A DNA stretch of 39,529 bases from Chara braunii (Eukaryota > Streptophyta > Charophyceae > Charales > Characeae): assembly GCA_003427395.1 (NCBI GenBank), contig BFEA01000178.1, forward strand, positions 1,205,396 to 1,244,924. Direction: 5' to 3'. Below the pieces are notes generated by a model that worked only from the letters and a program-made list of their open reading frames with translations, had not been told where the DNA came from and made no database searches. Shown piece after piece: positions 34,425 to 39,529 of the stretch. The first letter of the stretch is position 1, and each line of letters opens with the position of its first letter. The position numbers and the translations under genes are program-made.

Positions 34425-34890
34425 CCTCTAAACTAAGAAGATTTCGGCAGCGCTTCCCGTAGGAAAAGTGTCTTTCCAAAATTTATATAAGCTCAAATAT
34501 AACGCAGAAATAATCTCTAAGTCTGGAAAGTCAAATTCTGTCTAACTCTCTGAATTAGTAAAAATTTTGGCATCACTCCCTTTAGAAAGGGAGGCTTCCC
34601 AGATTTATACTAAGTCAGATTTGAACTCACAAAACAACTTGAGTTTAACGTCGACAAGATTTTTAACTAACTCCTCAGTTTTTGTAACTCCCTGATTTCA
34701 TAAAAATTTGGGCAGCACTCCCTCTATAAAAGATGATTTTCAAGATTTATACTAAGCTAGATATATGGGAAAGACAAGTTGAACTTTGACAAGTCAAAAG
34801 TTGACTAACTTCTTTGATTTGTAGAAATTTCGGCAGCGCTTCCCGTAGGAAAAGTAGCTTGCCAAGATTTATACAAAGCCAAGTCTAAGA
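34425..34890. repeat. ~120-bp repeats with small hairpins, 4 copies (LTR C)
   Basis: Copies of the TTCGGCAGCGCTTCC or TTGGGCAGCACTCCC block start near 34441, 34563, 34707 and 34826. One unit fewer than LTR B. Confidence 0.75.
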
Positions 34891-35165
34891 AAAAAATTTC
34901 AGAAAATGCAGGAATTGACCTAAGTAAAAAAAGTTAATACAGAAAATGCAGGAATTGACACTAACTCCTATGACTATAGCACGTGGCGACCAACTAAAGC
35001 AACTACCTATAGTACTGAAACCCAAACAAACTAACCATCTTATTCAGTCACATGCAAACAAAACCACGAATGTAAGTACTCTCACCATCCCAGGTTCATT
35101 CCATATAAACAGTTCGTGAATCTTCAAGTTCTTGAATCCTTATACCCGTCTTAAATAAGACATAG

Positions 35166-35850
35166 AGCTGGACCATTTACCATGGAAACAATGCCCAGCT
35201 TGTCTTTATGATATACACGAACAAATTTCACAAATATTTCTCTCTTCTTTTGGGCAGATGACCAGGCCATTCGCCATGGAAACAATGCCTAGTAGCCCTG
35301 AGCTGTTTTATATCCAAAGATTTAGTATCTCTCTGACTTTGTTTTTAAAAAAAAGGGCGAATATGGGCAGGGGACTGAACCATTCACAGTAGAAACAATG
35401 TCCAGCTTGCCCAAACTGTTTCCATTTATATTTTGTATTTTCTCTTTTCTCTTCTTAATGATATGGCTTAAAGTTGGACCATTCACAGTAGAAACAATGC
35501 CCAGCTGCAAGTTCACATGCAAATATACATGAAGTACTTTCTTTTATACTCAGTTAACTTTATGTGCGTTGTTTTCAGGCTAAACCATTCACCATGGAAA
35601 CAATGCTTAGCCTTAGACAAAAAATCCTCCCTCAGAATAAACAAGAATTTAACCCCCTTCAATCAGGCAAACCACGGAGTTAACTAGGGTAGCCAGGTCA
35701 TTCACAGTAGAAACAATGTCTGGTTCCTCAGAAAATAATCAAATAAACACAGCGACTTGGCCATTCACAGTAGAAACAATGCCTGGTCCTTCGGAAAACA
35801 GCCAAATAAAATATATCCCCGAGTCATTGACAGTAGAAACAATGCTCAGG
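35166..35850. repeat. array of eight compound stem-loops (core ATTCACAGTAGAAACAATG, LTR C)
   Basis: Eight cores stand at positions matching those of LTR B. AGCTGG/CCAGCT (35166, 35195) and the GGCTAA/TTAGCC unit near 35579 keep perfect outer stems. The second unit has lost some pairing (CCAGGCC opposite CCTAGTA), and the unit near 35750 pairs with mismatches. The sixth unit has new arms (CCAG/CTGG) compared with LTR B. Confidence 0.8.
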
Positions 35851-36544
35851 CTTTGGTTGACCCTTCCAAACGCATGCAAAACTGCCTTCCTCCCACCTTC
35901 CCCCAGTTTATCCTTAGTCTGCTCTCAGTCAAAACAAAGATGAAACTTAAGTTTCACTCTCACACATTCTTTCCATTCAATCTGATTAGGTCCTGAAGAG
36001 AAAGCAATAATCATAGGGACAAACTCATGCATACATCAATCATACTACAGGGAGATAGGCCAACATGGGTAATAGCGGGTTATACAGATAAAGATGATTT
36101 GCCTGAAGGTTTCCTGCCTCCAGAACCTCGCCTAGGTTCCGGCAGAGCTCCCGCAATCGGTGGGTGGACTCCCCACAGAGTCTTGATGCGGACCTACGAG
36201 TTGCAATCCCGCCTGCCGCCTTCCTCTCAGAACCACAGGATTAGATTTAGAGTGAGAAGGGTAGAAGCAGAAGGTTTAACACTCTCACATACAAGAGGGG
36301 TGCTCTCAATCTCACTGGAGAGGGCCTTGTTATATTTGATCGCCTGAGGGCCCCGCAATGGTAGCCAAAAAAACAGCTTGGTCAAACGTGCCAACCTGCT
36401 GGAATAGCCCTCCCTGACGAACCTTCGTTTCTCAGCGCCTGTCTCCTTCCCCAACTCCCAATACTTCTTTCTAACCCAAACACCGCCGTATGGCGGTTAG
36501 CAAAAAATTGGTAGTACAGCAACACTCCCGCAGCAAAATACAGC

Positions 36545-36740
36545 AGCACAGAGTAATAGCCGGCAGTAAAACGCAGTGTCGTAGTTCACGGTCCGTGGTT
36601 CTGTAGCCTACAGTCCGCATAGTTCATAGTCTGCGGATCTGTAGTCCTTAGTCTATAAACTGTAGTCCACTGTCCGTAGTCCACAGTTTGCAGTCTGTAG
36701 TCCTTAGCCTGTTGCCCTACAATCCACAGTCTCACATAGA
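36545..36740. repeat. CTGTAGTCC-type short tandem repeats (LTR C, expanded)
   Basis: Variants of CTGTAGTCC, CACAGTCTG and GTAGTCCAC are repeated with 10-20-bp spacing. The same stretch in LTR B (about 24120-24230) is shorter by several units. Replication slippage is the likely cause. Confidence 0.7.
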
Positions 36741-38826
36741 TATACAGTCCGCAGCTTCACACCCGCCTGCAAATAAACCAACAGTTTTCTCCTTGTCTCC
36801 CTCTCTCATGTTGTGTTTTCATCCCCAGTGGGAGTCAACTACGAGTCACACCTTATGCAGGTAAGTATTCTACTTCCTTCGCCCCCTTCTTACAGCACCC
36901 GAATGCACCCTGCCACCATACGCAGCCAGGTTCATTTAGTCACGAATCCGAATGCAGTAGTATCATCAGCAGGGAGAATTCCCCACGGTGCTGGAGTACA
37001 ACCATGCTGTGCTCTACAGTCGATGACAATCATGGACAAACAAAGGTTCTCCCTCCATGCGAGGCTTAGCTAAGCGGCCTCTCCCTTTCTCTTTGCCTCA
37101 CTCTCCCCCTGTACATAGCGTAGTCGGCCTCATGCTACTTCCCGTCGGCCTATTGAGCGACACACCGGTCAACAGGTAAGTCCCCAACGTTGTCGTTACA
37201 CCCCTTTGTAAAAAACGGGTGAACCTCCCGTTAAAGTAAAGGTAGGTTCATCGTCGTTCTCTGAAGTCGCTCTCCCTCTCATCACACAGCCCACGACCTT
37301 CATACTACCGAACCTGCCACTCGCCCCCGAAATCCCACGAATGACTCCATCAACACGCTTCCATCAACCCCACCAGGGTCCAAAACCTTCGAGCACACCT
37401 TTAGCCCGCCCTACTCACTGCTTCACCATCAGCACCTACGAATAACTCTGATGCAGAAACGCGTCCAGGTTCATTCATTTCCCCCGGTTTTTTCCTCGTG
37501 TTTTTTTCTCCCCATCATGCACAACGCAATCCTCGATTCTTGTGCACTAATACTAACATACTAACTCCAGATTGAACACTGTAGTCTAATTTCCCCTACC
37601 CAAAAAACCCATGACTTCCACCTTATTCCGCTCGACTCTGTTACGAAACGAGCGAAGGATCGTTCTCTTCCTCTCCGTTATGACCCCGACACTTCTCACG
37701 CAACACCTCTTTCTCCTAACTCTCGTTTTACTAATCCTCTTCTAAATCTAACCCCTTCATTGGATTCGCCCTCCTTAGAAACCCCTGGTTTGTATCCTCC
37801 CTAACCTGTTTTCATCACGAAATGGGTGGGCTCTATGCTTTTGTTTTTACTTCTTCTCCTCCCATAGCCATCTCAGCGCAGTTCGCTCTCCCCTTATTGC
37901 CTATCCTACTAACCTACCACCTAATCCGACATGACTAACACGCTCGCCCGGGGCAAACCCCCCCGAAACCACCTTCCGCTTACCTAGAGCCGTAGACTAA
38001 CGCGAGCGCTCTCCGTTCTCCAACGCGCCCAAGCCTCTCCGCCTCGCCATCTCCGTTCTTCTTTCGTCAGATGTACCCGGCACACTCCCTTGACTAGGTT
38101 CTTTTTTTTTTTTTTTTTTTTTTTTCGTCCTTGTTTGCGCCTCACTGGCCCGTCACCCGTTGCCTATCGCCCGATGCTAGCTCCGCTGTTTCTTATCCCG
38201 CGCACCTGGTACGGCCCCCCGTCCAGATCCACCCCACCTGGTTCCTCATGCCCAAAACCCGTCACCCTCTGATACAGTGCTGCCCATTGTTCCCCATCGG
38301 CTTACCGCCGACCTCCTAGCGCGAGCCGTTGTGGCAGCGCCTTGGCATGGCTCCCGTAGGAGTGAATGAATAGCTGGGCACGACCTCCCAATCTATACTT
38401 CTGGAGCTCGCTGGTCTGCCCGGTGTCGTTTGACCAGCTGCTGTCCCAGCACCCGTCTCTCCCTGCTTACTCCGCTCGTCCGCCGTAGCGCTCTCCCTGT
38501 CGCCTAACCACCGTAGTGGCCCGGCCTACTCCTCTATCGGCCCCGGCCACTGCGCTCTCCCTTTTTGCGCACGCTCCCGGCGCCTGGCCTCGCCCCGGTT
38601 TACCCCTGTCTGTGCTACCCTACCCGCTCACAGTGCCTGGTAGGTGCAGTGGCCCGTTCCCATAGCCCAACAGTCCCGGCCTCTCCGCTCCTTTTTAAGG
38701 CAGGGCCCGCCACCACGTCGGCCTTGCAACAGATAAGCCCCAGCTTACCCCCCCCGACACTCCGGCAAGGTCGCAGATGCGGCCGGTTTGCAAGCCTAAG
38801 TGTGGCCTGGGTAAGAACGGGTCCCA

Positions 38827-39185
38827 TTGTGAGGAAAACCGGGGAGGGGCTCCTAGCGCTCGCTGAAGCCAGGGGCAACGCCGCCTGTCACTCGGCGCGC
38901 CCACTTCGGAGGTCCTTAACGGCAGATAGGGTGTTGGGGCTTATTATCTCGTGCTACCCCTGCCCGCAGAAGCGCTTTAATCTAGCGTTATCAGATCATA
39001 ATTCTCTTGAGTAATTTTGTTCAATGAGCACTTCCCCCTTTTCTGGAGCCAGAGCCAGATGTAGATTGGGCCTGATCATGAGGGTTATCTGTTTTGACTC
39101 TAACAAGTTCAGTTTTTTAAGGGAGAGTGGTCCAATCAGGCGAGTCGATTTCCAGAGAATAATCAGTCCCTTCAGCATGCTTAAT
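38827..39185. other. flanking DNA right of LTR C, no recognisable gene
   Basis: The sequence differs from everything inside the element and from the left flank of LTR B. Short ORFs only. Confidence 0.5.
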
Positions 39186-39529
39186 TACTAGTAAGCCTGA
39201 GAGCCAAATCAGCAGGCTCGATCAGATGTCCAGCGGAGCAATCAACAGGTCCGATTTTATAGCCAACCGAACCAATCAATATGCTCAATTTGTAGAGAGT
39301 CAACAAGCAAAATCATCAGGCTCGATCATACGGTCAGCGCACCAATCAACAGGTCTGATTTTTAGAGAGCCAACGGACCACTCGATAGGCTGAATTTGGA
39401 TCAATCAACAGGTCTGATTTTTGGAGAGCCAACAGACCACTCAATAGGCTGAATTTGGATCAATCAACAGGTCTGATTTTTGGAGAGCCAACGGACCACT
39501 CAATAGGCTGAATTTGGATCAATCAACAG
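39186..39529. repeat. 59-bp tandem repeat (satellite) at the window end
   Basis: ATCAATCAACAGGTCTGATT starts at 39400, 39459 and 39518 (period 59), each unit including GAGAGCCAAC and CACTCAATAGGCTGAATTTG. Degenerate relatives (CAATCAACAGGTCCGATT, CATCAGGCTCGATCA) extend back to about 39190. The array continues beyond the window. Confidence 0.9.

Larger units (their letters stand above)
20094..38826 (-). mobile_element. LTR retrotransposon C: LTR B, Gag-only interior, LTR C
   Basis: On the minus strand the order is LTR C (38826-32548), tRNA-Asp primer-binding site (32545-32528), a short leader, a Gag pseudogene (32220-29614), a minisatellite, repeat D copy 2 and LTR B (26306-20094). The interior is 6.2 kb. 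No pol domain is recognisable. The outer flanks (CCGCGC at the left, TTGTG at the right) are not a target-site duplication and no polypurine tract sits beside LTR B. The pair may therefore be a recombined rather than a simple insertion. Confidence 0.65.
32548..38826 (-). repeat. LTR C, 6.3 kb
   Basis: Termini are TGTCGAGCGCATCGG at 32548 and AAGAACGGGTCCCA at 38826. It is the 5' LTR of the minus-strand element, next to the primer-binding site and Gag. It aligns with LTR B over its whole length with scattered differences, except for a 1.2 kb identical tract (36903-38100). It holds four 120-bp repeats, eight compound stem-loops and an expanded CTGTAGTCC minisatellite. A 95-bp duplication around N33238 inflates its length. 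Confidence 0.8.

Noticed and set aside
20094-38826. An intact retrotransposon insertion with target-site duplication.
   Set aside because: The bases beside LTR B and LTR C do not match, there is no polypurine tract beside LTR B, and Gag is broken.

Overview
The window looks like nuclear DNA of a streptophyte plant or alga made almost entirely of decayed transposable elements. I see no intact host gene. The best clue to the organism is a 0.6 kb piece of mitochondrial DNA at 12563-13148, carrying trnD(GUC)-trnS(GCU)-trnA(UGC)-trnT(GGU) and the 5' end of nad7. A mitochondrial trnT(GGU) next to a plant-like nad7 points to a charophyte or bryophyte rather than a seed plant. The nad7 piece has no interruption near coding nucleotide 140, where many land plants carry an intron. 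Together with the style of the Gag proteins this makes a Chara-like charophyte my best guess (inference, not proof).

Layout. 1-300: low-complexity AT DNA. 309-385: GGCC-rich patch. 400-3340: nested tandem repeats. 3343-6114 (+): broken transposase-like gene of the DUF7869 type, with a 3'-end duplication to about 6805. 6806-8388: AT-rich non-coding DNA. 8389-19378 (-): LTR retrotransposon 'A', with a Gag pseudogene, an unknown ORF, a tRNA-Asp primer-binding site and a 7.3 kb LTR that contains the mitochondrial insertion. 19379-20093: copy 1 of a dispersed repeat, 'D'. 20094-38826 (-): a related element made of LTR B (6.2 kb), an internal region with D copy 2, a minisatellite and a second Gag pseudogene, a tRNA-Asp primer-binding site, and LTR C (6.3 kb). 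38827-39529: flanking DNA ending in a 59-bp satellite.

The two retroelements share very long LTRs and a tRNA-Asp primer site but carry dissimilar Gag genes, and no reverse transcriptase, integrase or protease is recognisable. They resemble non-autonomous, Gag-only LTR elements that would need enzymes from another element.

The most unusual signal is inside the LTRs. Each LTR holds 8-10 compound stem-loops spaced about 45-115 bp apart. The outer stems differ from one hairpin to the next but stay self-complementary, while the inner core is nearly constant within an LTR. LTR A uses one core (…AATCTTA…) and LTRs B and C another (ATTCACAGTAGAAACAATG), although the flanking DNA and at least one outer stem are still recognisably homologous. 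The core therefore appears to have been replaced in concert across the whole array. Other hairpins (a CTGTTATC/GATAACAG plus TGATCC/GGATCA pair, and a triple hairpin near the U5 end) are also conserved between LTRs.

Assembly caution: single Ns occur at several points; one at 33238 separates two identical 95-bp copies, and a 1.2 kb stretch is identical between otherwise diverged LTRs B and C.
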